Assembly (NCBI GenBank): GCA_900540905.1 | Contig: UQHR01000002.1 | Span: 60,968 to 124,967, forward strand | Source of the DNA: an uncultured Collinsella sp. | Lineage (GTDB): Bacteria > Actinomycetota > Coriobacteriia > Coriobacteriales > Coriobacteriaceae | Direction: 5' to 3' | DNA length: 64,000 nt | Shown: positions 35,305 through 44,212 of the stretch, piece after piece | Numbering within the stretch: position 1 is the first letter of the stretch | Layout: each line of letters opens with the position of its first letter | Notes under the pieces: generated by a model | Seen by the model: the letters and a program-made list of their open reading frames with translations, nothing else | Databases searched by the model: none | Told to the model about the DNA's origin: nothing | Program-made: the position numbers and the translations under genes

Positions 35305-37178
35305 GCGCGATCACCCATCAATACATTCTTGGCGTGGAGCGTGGGGCAGATCCCGCAGCCGGTGCACGACGTACGGGTGCAGTCGGGAGTCGTGACGCCC
35401 TCGAGCGAGCGACGGTACTCGCGCTCGAGGAAACCGCGCGTGCAGCCGGGGCTCACATGCTCCCACGGCAGGCGCCAGTCCAACTCGTAGGGCAGGTGCA
35501 CGAGCTCATTGAGGTCGATGCCGTTTTTGGCAGCAGCCTCCTTCCAGTTATCGAGCGAGAAATGCTCTACCCAGGCGTCAAAGCGAGAGCCCGAGCGCCA
35601 AGCATCGATGATGACGGGCGTCATGTCGCGACCGGCGCGGGACAGCGCGGCCTCGATGAGCGAAGTCTCGGCATCGTGGTAATGCACGCGGACGGCACGG
35701 TTGCGAACGCTCGTGATAAGCAGCTTCTGGCGACGCTTGACGTCGTCGTAGTCGAGCTGCGGGCACCACTGGAACGGCGTGGCGGCCTTGGGGATAAAGA
35801 CCGAAACCGAGATGGACACCGAGATCGAGCCGCGACGAGCCTTGGGCACCACGGAACGACCGAGCTCCAGCACGTGATCGGCCAGATTGGCGATGGCCAC
35901 GATGTCCTCGTCGCGCTCGCCGGGAAGGCCCATCATAAAGTAGAGCTTCATGCGGTTCCAGCCGGCCTCGAAGGCCGCCTTGGCCGCACGGTCCAGGTCC
36001 TCCTCGGTCACGTTCTTGTTAATGATGTCGCGCATGCGCTGGCTGCCGGCCTCGGGCGCGAACGTCAGTCCGCCCTTCTTTTCGCCGGCGACCGACTCGG
36101 CCATATCCACGCCAAACGAATCCAGGCGCTGCGACGGAATAGACACGCGAATACCCGTATCCTCCAGGCGACGGTTGAGCCTGCCGAGCACGTCGCGAAT
36201 GCAGGAGTGGTCGGTCGTGGAGAGCGAGGTCAGCGACACCTCGTCATAGCCAGTCTTTTCCAGACCCTGAATCACCGACGAGACAATCTGGTCGGCCGAG
36301 CGCTCGCGCACCGGGCGATACGTCATGCCAGCCTGGCAAAAACGACAGCCGCGGGCGCAGCCGCGCAGGATCTCGATAGACAGGCGGTCGTGGACCAGCT
36401 GCGCATAGGGCACGCACGACTGCGACAGCGGATTCGTGGCGCCGAAATCCTCGACGACGCGCTTGTAGACCACGGTCGGCGCATCCTTGCCCTCACGCGG
36501 CACGGTGTAGCCATGCGGCGAGCAGGGCTCGTCGTGACGAACCTCATAGAGCGACGGCACGTAGTTGCCACCAATGGATGCAAGCTGCTCAACAATCTGC
36601 GCGCGCGGGACTCCTTCGTCACGCAGGCGGCGATGCAGCTGACAGGTCTCGAGCAGCGATTCCTCGCCCTCACCGATGAGGAGGACATCGAAGAAGGCCG
36701 CGTACGGCTCGGGGTTGTACACCGAGGGGCCGCCGGCGATGATGATGGGGTCGTCTTCGCCTCGGTCGGCCGCTAACAGCGGAATGCCAGCGAGGTCGAG
36801 TGCCTCGAGGAAGTTCGTCACCGCCATCTCGTGCGGCACATGCAGACCGACGATATCAAACGAAGCGACCGGCGCTGCACCCTCGAGCGACAGCAGCGGA
36901 ATACCCGCCTCGCGCATGGCGTCGCCCATATCGGGCCACGGCACATAGCCACGCTCGCAAGAGATGCCCTCGGCCTGGTTAAGAATGTTGTAGAGGATGG
37001 CGATGCCCTGGTTGGGCAGACCAACCTCGTACACATCCGGGTAGATCAGGCAGCAACGGTAGTCGGCATCGGCCTTAGAAAGCGTGCCCCACTCGTGATC
37101 GATATAGCGGCTCGGCTTCTCGACCTTGGCGAGCAACGGCTCAATTAAATGAAAACAGTCTTGGTATGCAACGCGCAA
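35301..37178 (-). CDS. TIGR03960-type B12-binding radical SAM protein
   Basis: A 625-residue protein. The N-terminal part is a cobalamin-binding-like domain (about 35-180, with IIAGGPSVYNPEPYA), and the radical SAM core starts at the CxxxCxxC motif RGCARGCRFCQAG near residue 275. A third part with C-terminal cysteines (CTRTSCTGCGIC) could hold another cluster. The start is a TTG at 37178 with AGGGG upstream. Its product is not known. It is coupled to the DUF2344 gene. Confidence 0.9.
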   Translation of the reverse strand: MRVAYQDCFHLIEPLLAKVEKPSRYIDHEWGTLSKADADYRCCLIYPDVYEVGLPNQGIAILYNILNQAEGISCERGYVPWPDMGDAMREAGIPLLSLEGAAPVASFDIVGLHVPHEMAVTNFLEALDLAGIPLLAADRGEDDPIIIAGGPSVYNPEPYAAFFDVLLIGEGEESLLETCQLHRRLRDEGVPRAQIVEQLASIGGNYVPSLYEVRHDEPCSPHGYTVPREGKDAPTVVYKRVVEDFGATNPLSQSCVPYAQLVHDRLSIEILRGCARGCRFCQAGMTYRPVRERSADQIVSSVIQGLEKTGYDEVSLTSLSTTDHSCIRDVLGRLNRRLEDTGIRVSIPSQRLDSFGVDMAESVAGEKKGGLTFAPEAGSQRMRDIINKNVTEEDLDRAAKAAFEAGWNRMKLYFMMGLPGERDEDIVAIANLADHVLELGRSVVPKARRGSISVSISVSVFIPKAATPFQWCPQLDYDDVKRRQKLLITSVRNRAVRVHYHDAETSLIEAALSRAGRDMTPVIIDAWRSGSRFDAWVEHFSLDNWKEAAAKNGIDLNELVHLPYELDWRLPWEHVSPGCTRGFLEREYRRSLEGVTTPDCTRTSCTGCGICPTLHAKNVLMGDRA

Positions 37179-37188
37179 CGGAAAACCC

Positions 37189-38118
37189 CTAAGCAGCGAG
37201 ATCTGATGCGTCCTGATAGGACGCCATAGGACGGGTAGCGCCCGCGACCGTGGTCACCAGATCGCGAACGCGGGAGAACGTGGCAGTGACCACCTCGTTG
37301 GCACGGCTGTAGTCGACATCGCGCTCGTAGAGCGAAACAAGCGCACGGCCCATGCCGTAGGTGCCCGCGGCAGCAGTGAGCGCCTTGACGGCAAACCCAA
37401 TATGCGGCGTCTGTTTGACGAGCGCGCGGGTGACCGCGCGGATCACAAGACCGCCGGCAAGCACGCCCGCGACCTCGTAGCCGCGCTCAGGCTTAATGCC
37501 GCGTCCAAAGACGGCAGCGAGCTCAAAGAGCATGCCCACCTGCGCCAGCGCCATAACGGGATAATCGGCGCCCGGCAAAAACACCAGTGCACCGGTCGCC
37601 ATATTGGTGAGCGCGCACGAGGTGATGATACGATTGGCCGCCGCGATGCGCATGAAGGCAAAGTTCGCCGCAAAAGCCGTTTCCTTGTCGGTGCGGTCGA
37701 GAATCCAGCGGGCAAGCGTCTCGAGCAGATACGTCTTATCGGTTGCCGCTACCACGCCGAGCATGGGCGTAGACTCCTCGATAAACGGCACCTCCACAGC
37801 AGACTCGGCAAGCACGCACACGGGTGCGCCGGCGATCACGAGCTCCTGCACGGCAATCTCCAAGCGATCGGAACCACACGAGAGCACCAGCACCACATCG
37901 GTATCGGTCTTTGGAGCAATTCGCTCCTCCCCCAGACGCTCGACGCGCACAATGCCCGAGGTCGTCTGCGGCACAAAGGCGTCACGCACCGTCTCGGCCA
38001 GAAAGCGCGAGGCGGACGAATCCAGATAGACCGAAACGCGCACCGGCGTATCGGAATCCTTCTTAACGGACGCGCCCATCTTAAAAGCGCGGGTCAGCTT
38101 ATCTACGGGAATTTTCAT
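37189..38118 (-). CDS. DUF697-family protein
   Basis: A 309-residue protein of unknown function. The C-terminal half (about 165-270) is a DUF697-like alpha-helical region with AAANRIITSCALTNMATG and YEVAGVLAGG, moderately hydrophobic and possibly membrane-associated. The N-terminal half has an alternating beta-alpha pattern (TDVVLVLSCGSDRLEIA) but no Walker motif, so any GTPase function is absent or degenerate. GGAGGGG precedes the ATG. It lies between rodA and the radical SAM gene. Confidence 0.65.
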   Translation of the reverse strand: MKIPVDKLTRAFKMGASVKKDSDTPVRVSVYLDSSASRFLAETVRDAFVPQTTSGIVRVERLGEERIAPKTDTDVVLVLSCGSDRLEIAVQELVIAGAPVCVLAESAVEVPFIEESTPMLGVVAATDKTYLLETLARWILDRTDKETAFAANFAFMRIAAANRIITSCALTNMATGALVFLPGADYPVMALAQVGMLFELAAVFGRGIKPERGYEVAGVLAGGLVIRAVTRALVKQTPHIGFAVKALTAAAGTYGMGRALVSLYERDVDYSRANEVVTATFSRVRDLVTTVAGATRPMASYQDASDLAA

Positions 38119-38136
38119 AGCAAACCCCTCCAGCGG

Positions 38137-39363
38137 TTACGCGGCGCCCGAACGATGCCGCCATATGGATTGTACGATACCCACCGTCAGCAGCTGAATC
38201 ATCATCGAAGACGAGCCAAAGCTAATAAACGGTAGCGGAATACCGGTAATCGGCATCATGCCGATGCACATGCCGATGTTTTCGAAGGTCTGGAACGCCC
38301 ACATGCCAACGATGCCCACACACGAAAGACGTAAAAACAGCGACTCACACTTAAAGGCGACGCGAATCGTCGAAAAGATCAGCAGCACGTAGAGGCACAG
38401 GAGCAAAAAGGAACCACAAAAGCCAAAGGTCTCGGACAGAAAGGCGAAGACGAAGTCGGTGTGGAACTCAGGCAGAAAGCCGCCGGCTGACTGCGTCGCA
38501 TGGCCCAAACCCTTACCAAAGAAGCCGCCCGAGCCAACGGCGATAAGCGACTGCTGCAGGTTGTAGGCATCGTCCGAATCGGCATTATCGGGGTCGATAA
38601 AGACCGTCAGACGGTTCATCTGATACTGCTTGATGAGCACATCGTGGCCGAGCAGCGAATCAAAGACCGAATCGAGCGCCAGGACGAGGGCCACCAGGCC
38701 CACGAGCAGGGCCAGGGTCGACAGCACCCATTCGCGGCGTGCACCGCTCATGCAAATGACGATGGCGCCCGAAACCAGCACGACCAGGCCCGAGCCCAGG
38801 TCGCCCATGGCGACGACGGCCAAAAACGGAATGGACAGCATGCCGCAGAGCTTGACGTAGTCGCGAACGGTATCGATGCGACCGTTATACTGCGAGCCAA
38901 GCGTAGCAATAAAGAAGATGGTGATGAGCTTGGCAAGCTCAACCGGCTGGAATGTCAAGCCGATACCGGGAATCTTGATCCAGCCCGTCATGCCCAGACC
39001 GCCCGTATAGGACAGACCCGGAATCTTGGGCGAGAAGATCACGATCAGGTCGATGACGAGCAACGCCGTCGAGAAATTGGAAATACCGCGCAGGTCGGTA
39101 CGCCAGACCAGCACCGCCAGCACCGTGCCGATGCCAATTCCCAGCAGATGGCGTGAGAACGAAGCATCGGCCTTAAACTGCGAAGCCGACCAGATAATGA
39201 TGGCACCGTAGGCGACGAGCGCCACAGTAGCCACGAGCACACCGATATGCACCTTTTGGCGAAACGTGCCGCGCGAGGCCGAAAGTTGCTTGTTGACACG
39301 GTCCAGGCTGCTGCGAGAGCCGGTCTTGGTTGAACGGAACAGATCCGCCGGAGAAAAATCCAT
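38137..39363 (-). CDS. rodA: Rod-shape peptidoglycan glycosyltransferase RodA
   Basis: A SEDS-family polymerase that elongates glycan strands with PBP2. It has 408 residues with about ten membrane helices and the terminal SEDS signature GMMPITGIPLPFISFGSSSMM read in parts. A cytoplasmic leader of about 35 residues precedes the first helix. Placement directly after the PBP2 gene in the mre operon favours RodA over FtsW. AGGAGG precedes the ATG. Confidence 0.94.
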   Translation of the reverse strand: MDFSPADLFRSTKTGSRSSLDRVNKQLSASRGTFRQKVHIGVLVATVALVAYGAIIIWSASQFKADASFSRHLLGIGIGTVLAVLVWRTDLRGISNFSTALLVIDLIVIFSPKIPGLSYTGGLGMTGWIKIPGIGLTFQPVELAKLITIFFIATLGSQYNGRIDTVRDYVKLCGMLSIPFLAVVAMGDLGSGLVVLVSGAIVICMSGARREWVLSTLALLVGLVALVLALDSVFDSLLGHDVLIKQYQMNRLTVFIDPDNADSDDAYNLQQSLIAVGSGGFFGKGLGHATQSAGGFLPEFHTDFVFAFLSETFGFCGSFLLLCLYVLLIFSTIRVAFKCESLFLRLSCVGIVGMWAFQTFENIGMCIGMMPITGIPLPFISFGSSSMMIQLLTVGIVQSIWRHRSGAA

Positions 39364-39372
39364 CGCAACCTC

Positions 39373-41442
39373 CTATCGAACCGAAGAATCGCCCGAGGCC
39401 GAAGAGGTATCGGGCTCGTCATAAATCACGCCGAGCACGTCGCGCACGACATGCATCGCGGTATCTGAGCCACCGCCGCCCTGCTCCAGGACGGTAGCGA
39501 TGACATACTTGGGATCATCGGCCGGTGCATAGGCGCAGAACCACGCGTATTCGTCCTCGCCACTTTTCTCGCCCGTGCCCGACTTGCCGTATACCTGCGG
39601 CGTCAGGGTGCCAAAGTGCGCCGCCAGGGACGTCGATGCCGTGTAAATCACGTCGTGCATGCCGTTGCGAACAAGAGCCAAATCCGAATCGCTGTTGATC
39701 TTGGCCTCCAGGCGCTTCTTCTTGCCCTTGCCATTGTACTTATAGGCATCGCCGTCGCCATCGCGCGACACGGCAGACAAAAATACGTGAGGCACGTACT
39801 GTTTGCCGCCGTTGGCAAGACCCATATAGGCGCACGCCATCTGCAGGGGCGTCACCAGGATGTCGCCCTGGCCGATAGCAATGTTGGTCATATCGCCGGC
39901 ATTCCACTTACGGTCCTCGGCAGAAGCGTCAGTGAAGTATGACTCTTTCCACTCGGCATCGGGAATACGACCCGCGCCCTCACTCGGCAGATCGATACCG
40001 CAGGTCTTGCCTAGGCCCCAGCGACGAAAGACCTCCTGCAGGCCCTCGGGATGTTGCTCGTCATAAAAGAACGCCTTACCCATGTCGTAGAAGACGGGGT
40101 CGCACGAGTTGGCGATACCCGACTGCAGCGTCATGGTGCCGTGGCCAGACGTCAGCCAGCAGCGCTTGCCCCAAGCCTTGCCCAGACCCGTCCAATAACC
40201 CGTGCAGTTGGTTGTCTGCGTTGAAGTGTAGGTTCCAAACTCAAGACCGGCCAGTGCCGAGAGCGGCTTGATGGTCGAGGCCGACATGTACTGTCCGCTA
40301 ATGGCGCGGTTGAGCAGCGGGTGCGAACCCTTGTCATCATTGAGCTCGGTCCACACGTCATTTGAGACGCCGCCGATAAAGACGGACGGATCGAACTTGG
40401 GCTGGCTCGCCATGCCCAGGATCTCGCCATTGTTGGGATCGAGACACACCACAGCGCCGTTGCCGGCATTGCTGTAGCCAGTGGTCTTGGCAAGCTCGAT
40501 AGCGCTCGCCAGCGCCGTCTCACAGGCCTGTTGGATCTTAAGGTCGAGCGTGAGCTTAATGTCGGAGCCGGCCTTCGCGGGCACGGCGCCGGCCTGACCG
40601 GTCACATTGCCCGAGGCATCGACCTTGACGGTCTGCTCGCCACGAATACCCTGCAGCAGGTTTTCGTAGTAGCTCTCAACGCCCGCCTGGCCCACGATAT
40701 CGCCCGACTGGTACGTAATCTTGCCAGCAGAAGCATCATCATCGCCAGAGGTTTTCTTATTCTGGGCCTCGAGCTGCTCGGAGGTAATGGTGCCGGTATA
40801 GCCCAAGATATGGCATGCCGTCTCGCCGTATGGATACTGGCGCTCGGTACGCTCGGCAATCTTGACGCCCGGGAACTCGCCGGCGTGTTCCTTGATATAG
40901 GCAACCGTGGAGCGACGGACGTCCGTCGCGATGGTATGCAGGCTCTGAGCGCCCTCTGTATTGTCCTGAATATTGCGAAGGACCGCCACATAAGGCATTC
41001 CAAGCACGTTGGCAAGATGGCGAACCAGAACCTCATCCTCGGCAAGGTCGCGGTAGGCCACGACAGCAAGTGAGGGACGGTTCTGGACAAGCGCCACGCC
41101 ATTGCGGTCGAGGATGCGGCCGCGCACAGCGGGTGTGGTAACGGTGCGAGTCTGATTACTATTGGCCTGCTTCTCGTAATAGTCCGACGAGACCATCTGC
41201 ATGCCCCACAGCTTGACGGCAAGTGCCGCAAACATCGCGCCCACACCCGTGGTGAGGATGGAAAAGCGGCCCTTAAAGGCGGTCGCCGCGGTATTGCCCT
41301 CGCCCTCGGTGGCGCGCGGGGCCGTTCCATGCTGTGTATCGTAGGTAAAACGGGAATCGCCTCGACGCATGATGACCAGCGCGACCACGATGGCCACAAC
41401 CAGCACGATACCGGCGATAATAACCGTCATCTGGGAAGACAT
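39373..41442 (-). CDS. mrdA: Penicillin-binding protein 2 (class B transpeptidase)
   Basis: Crosslinks peptidoglycan during elongation. One N-terminal helix (VIIAGIVLVVAIVVALVIM), a second hydrophobic stretch at about 50-65, the dimerisation region with RGRILDRNG, then the transpeptidase domain with SASTIKPL (nucleophile Ser and Lys), the SCD motif in IANSCDPVFYD and the KSGTGEKSG box. It has 689 residues. The extra N-terminal helix and polar segment before the usual anchor are unusual. GGAAGG precedes the ATG. Confidence 0.94.
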   Translation of the reverse strand: MSSQMTVIIAGIVLVVAIVVALVIMRRGDSRFTYDTQHGTAPRATEGEGNTAATAFKGRFSILTTGVGAMFAALAVKLWGMQMVSSDYYEKQANSNQTRTVTTPAVRGRILDRNGVALVQNRPSLAVVAYRDLAEDEVLVRHLANVLGMPYVAVLRNIQDNTEGAQSLHTIATDVRRSTVAYIKEHAGEFPGVKIAERTERQYPYGETACHILGYTGTITSEQLEAQNKKTSGDDDASAGKITYQSGDIVGQAGVESYYENLLQGIRGEQTVKVDASGNVTGQAGAVPAKAGSDIKLTLDLKIQQACETALASAIELAKTTGYSNAGNGAVVCLDPNNGEILGMASQPKFDPSVFIGGVSNDVWTELNDDKGSHPLLNRAISGQYMSASTIKPLSALAGLEFGTYTSTQTTNCTGYWTGLGKAWGKRCWLTSGHGTMTLQSGIANSCDPVFYDMGKAFFYDEQHPEGLQEVFRRWGLGKTCGIDLPSEGAGRIPDAEWKESYFTDASAEDRKWNAGDMTNIAIGQGDILVTPLQMACAYMGLANGGKQYVPHVFLSAVSRDGDGDAYKYNGKGKKKRLEAKINSDSDLALVRNGMHDVIYTASTSLAAHFGTLTPQVYGKSGTGEKSGEDEYAWFCAYAPADDPKYVIATVLEQGGGGSDTAMHVVRDVLGVIYDEPDTSSASGDSSVR

Positions 41443-41455
41443 CTACGGGCCTTCC

Positions 41456-42022
41456 CTATTTGAGCTTGCGGGTCTTGGGCTTAAAGCGCATACCCGTCTG
41501 GCGTCCGCCACGTGCGGAGAATCCATAGCCGGACTGCGGCACGACGCCGGACATCAAAAACGGAATGGCAACCAGACCCGTCAGGATCGAGGACGGCAGC
41601 GCATGGCCGAAGATCGCCACGACAAAGCTCGTCTCCAAACCCATAAACAGCAAGATGATGCTGTAGATCACATTAATGACGAGCGCAAAGGCGCCCACGG
41701 TGACGCCGCGCGCACTCGGGGTACCGCCCGTCTGACCGACGGCGCTGTGCACCAGGGCAAAAGAACCCACGGTCAGCAGGAGCGACATAACGCCCACCGG
41801 CACGGCAGCGGACAGGTCATAAAACAAGCCGCTGCAAAAACCGCACACGACGGCACGGGTCGGGTCGCCCGAGAACACGCTTAGGCACACCAGGATAATC
41901 ATGAAGTTGACGCGACCTCCCGCAATGGAGATCTGCGGTGCCAGGCCTGCCTGCAGCAGCACACACACAATGGCGGCGATTACAAACGTGCGGGAGCTCA
42001 TCCCCTGCTCGTGTAGATCCAT
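41456..42022 (-). CDS. mreD: Rod-shape determining protein MreD
   Basis: A small polytopic membrane protein of the elongasome, 188 residues with about five helices. FVIAAIVCVLLQAGLAP and GFCSGLFYDLSAAVPVG are typical of the family, which is poorly conserved. A GGGGG site seven bases before the ATG at 42022 favours that start over the ATG six bases earlier. It ends with a basic tail. Confidence 0.88.
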   Translation of the reverse strand: MDLHEQGMSSRTFVIAAIVCVLLQAGLAPQISIAGGRVNFMIILVCLSVFSGDPTRAVVCGFCSGLFYDLSAAVPVGVMSLLLTVGSFALVHSAVGQTGGTPSARGVTVGAFALVINVIYSIILLFMGLETSFVVAIFGHALPSSILTGLVAIPFLMSGVVPQSGYGFSARGGRQTGMRFKPKTRKLK

Positions 42023-42033
42023 GGACATGCCCC

Positions 42034-43032
42034 CTATTCGCTCGAGCCAGAATCGGTCGTCTCGGACGTGTCGGAACTGTCATCCGAGCTCTCGTCCTTC
42101 GTCTTGGTCGCAGCATCGCGCGACGTTCCCTGCGGCGTGCTGTTGGCCGTGCTCACGTCCTCATCCGAGGCCGACTGTTCGTCGGTCAGCGAGGTGATGA
42201 CCAGCACTTCCTCGTTGTTCTCGGCCGTGGTCTGAGCGCGCACCACAATGGTGTAGTACACGTCGTTTGCCGATTTCTCAACCGACGAGACGGTGCCGAG
42301 CGGTAGACCCTTGGGGAACACGCCACCGATGCCCGAGGTCACGATGATATCGCCAACCTTAACGTCGGAGTCAACGCTCACGTACTCAAGACGCAGCGTG
42401 CCGTCAGCCTGACCCTGCAGCATGCCTTGGGCGCGCGTGTCCTGCACCATAGCGGACACGCCGGAGTTCTCGTCGCCAATCAGGCGCACGGTAGAGGTCT
42501 TGGCCGATACCTCGATAATCTGGCCGATAACACCGGCAGAGCTCGTCACGGGCATGTTGATGGTAAGGCCGTCGGCAGAGCCCTTGTCGATGGTAACGGT
42601 CGAGGTCCAGGCATCGCCGGAAGCACCAACGATACGAGCTGCGGTCGATTTGAGGTTATAGGTCGACTGCAGGCCGACCAGCCCCTCCAGACGCTCGGCG
42701 GTCTTTTGAGCCTCGGAGAGCTCAGCAACTTTAGAGGTCAGTTCCTCGTTTTGCTTCTTGAGCTCGTCGAGCGTGTCCTGCGACGCCGTAAGGTTAGAGA
42801 ACACGTTGCCGATCGCATTGAAAGGAGCCGCCACAGCCGAGCCCACAAAGCGCACCGGAGAGGTAATCGTCGTTACGCCCGAACGCACGGCATGAATCGG
42901 CCCTGCCTCGCCCTCGCGGATGTAAAACGTGAGCAGCAACACCGAAATCAGGCTGAAAACAATCAACGGGCGCATACCCGTTGATTGTCGCTTGGTATTC
43001 AGATTTGTGGAGAAACCCGAAGATCGTGCCAA
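42034..43032 (-). CDS. mreC: Rod-shape determining protein MreC
   Basis: A membrane-anchored, extracytoplasmic scaffold of the elongasome. One N-terminal helix (LIVFSLISVLLLTFYI), a coiled coil (about 85-125) and the beta-rich MreC domain with ARIVGASGDAWTSTVTIDKGSADGL in parts and DIIVTSGIGGVFPKGLPLG. The last 50 residues are Ser-, Thr-, Asp- and Glu-rich and probably disordered. The start is a TTG at 43032 preceded by GGTGG. Confidence 0.93.
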   Translation of the reverse strand: MARSSGFSTNLNTKRQSTGMRPLIVFSLISVLLLTFYIREGEAGPIHAVRSGVTTITSPVRFVGSAVAAPFNAIGNVFSNLTASQDTLDELKKQNEELTSKVAELSEAQKTAERLEGLVGLQSTYNLKSTAARIVGASGDAWTSTVTIDKGSADGLTINMPVTSSAGVIGQIIEVSAKTSTVRLIGDENSGVSAMVQDTRAQGMLQGQADGTLRLEYVSVDSDVKVGDIIVTSGIGGVFPKGLPLGTVSSVEKSANDVYYTIVVRAQTTAENNEEVLVITSLTDEQSASDEDVSTANSTPQGTSRDAATKTKDESSDDSSDTSETTDSGSSE

Positions 43033-43053
43033 ATGGAATCCACCTTTTGGAAA

Positions 43054-44097
43054 TTAAGCATTGGTCTGGACGAAGCCGCCATCAAACGCATTGGCCTCGA
43101 GCACGCGGGCACAGCCGTTAACGACGTTATCGAGCGCCGTGGGGCTGACGTTGACCGAAACGCCGGTCTCATCGCGCAGGCGCACGTCGAGACCGCGCAG
43201 CAGCGCGCCGCCACCAGTCAGCAAAATGCCGTAGTACATAAGGTCCGAGGCAAGATCGGGAGGCGTAGCGTCGAGTGCGTCCTTGACGGCCTTGGCCATC
43301 TCGTCGAGCGGCTTGTTGAGCGCGCGACGAATCTCCTCGCTCTCGATGCGCACGGTCTTGGGCAGACCGGTGATCACGTCGCGGCCGTTGACCTCGACGT
43401 CGAGCTCGTCCTTGAGCGGCACGGCGGAACCGACCTTGATCTTGATGTCCTCTGCCGTACGCTCGCCGATGGCAAGGTTGTAGGCATCGCGAACGTGCGT
43501 GAGGATGGCCTGATCGAACTCGTCGCCGGCAATACGGATGGACTGCGAGACGACGATGCCGCCCATAGCGATAACGGCAACCTCGGTGGTACCGCCACCG
43601 ATGTCGATGACCATGGAGCCGGTGGGCTCCTCGACAGGCAGGTCGGCGCCGATAGCAGCAGCCATGGGCTCCTCGATCAGGTAGGCCTGGCGAGCGCCGG
43701 CCTGGATCGTAGCCTCAAAGACGGCACGCTTCTCGACCGACGTGACGCCGGAGGGAACGCAAACGACAACGCGCGGACGCGGGGTCCACGGATAGCGCTT
43801 CTCGGAAGCCTTGTCGATAAAGTAGCGAAGCATGGCCTCGGTAACATCGAAGTCGGCGATGACGCCGTCCTTCAGGGGACGAACGGCCACGATGTTGCCG
43901 GGCGTACGGCCGAGCATGCGCTTTGCCTCGATACCGACCGCCAGGATGCGCTCGTCGTTCTTGTCGATGGCGACGACGGAAGGCTCGCGGATGACGATGC
44001 CCTTGCCGCGCACGGAGACAAGCGTATTTGCGGTGCCGAGGTCGATGGCAAGATCGCCCGCATAGCTACCGAAGAACATATCCATCAAAGAAAACAA
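43054..44097 (-). CDS. mreB: Rod-shape determining protein MreB
   Basis: A bacterial actin that guides lateral wall synthesis. The 347-residue protein has the phosphate-1 loop AIDLGTANTLV, phosphate-2 MVIDIGGGTTEVAV and the LTGGGALLRGLD adenosine motif. The start is TTG at 44097 with AGGAG five bases upstream; an ATG at 44085 is the alternative. It begins the mreB-mreC-mreD-mrdA-rodA operon. Confidence 0.96.
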   Translation of the reverse strand: MFSLMDMFFGSYAGDLAIDLGTANTLVSVRGKGIVIREPSVVAIDKNDERILAVGIEAKRMLGRTPGNIVAVRPLKDGVIADFDVTEAMLRYFIDKASEKRYPWTPRPRVVVCVPSGVTSVEKRAVFEATIQAGARQAYLIEEPMAAAIGADLPVEEPTGSMVIDIGGGTTEVAVIAMGGIVVSQSIRIAGDEFDQAILTHVRDAYNLAIGERTAEDIKIKVGSAVPLKDELDVEVNGRDVITGLPKTVRIESEEIRRALNKPLDEMAKAVKDALDATPPDLASDLMYYGILLTGGGALLRGLDVRLRDETGVSVNVSPTALDNVVNGCARVLEANAFDGGFVQTNA

Positions 44098-44157
44098 CGC
44101 AACTCCTGATGTGTTGGATGATTGCTGGAAAACTACTAGCTCATCATACTAGCGCAA

Positions 44158-44190
44158 GCCCGGCACCTCACTTGCGGTGAAGCACCGGGC
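44158..44190 (-). terminator. Hairpin after the TPR gene
   Basis: GCCCGG-CACCTCAC pairs with GTGAAGCA-CCGGGC around a short loop. The minus-strand U-run is weak, so some transcripts may continue into mreB. Confidence 0.5.
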
Positions 44191-44212
44191 AAAGCTAAAT
44201 CCCATAAGGTCA

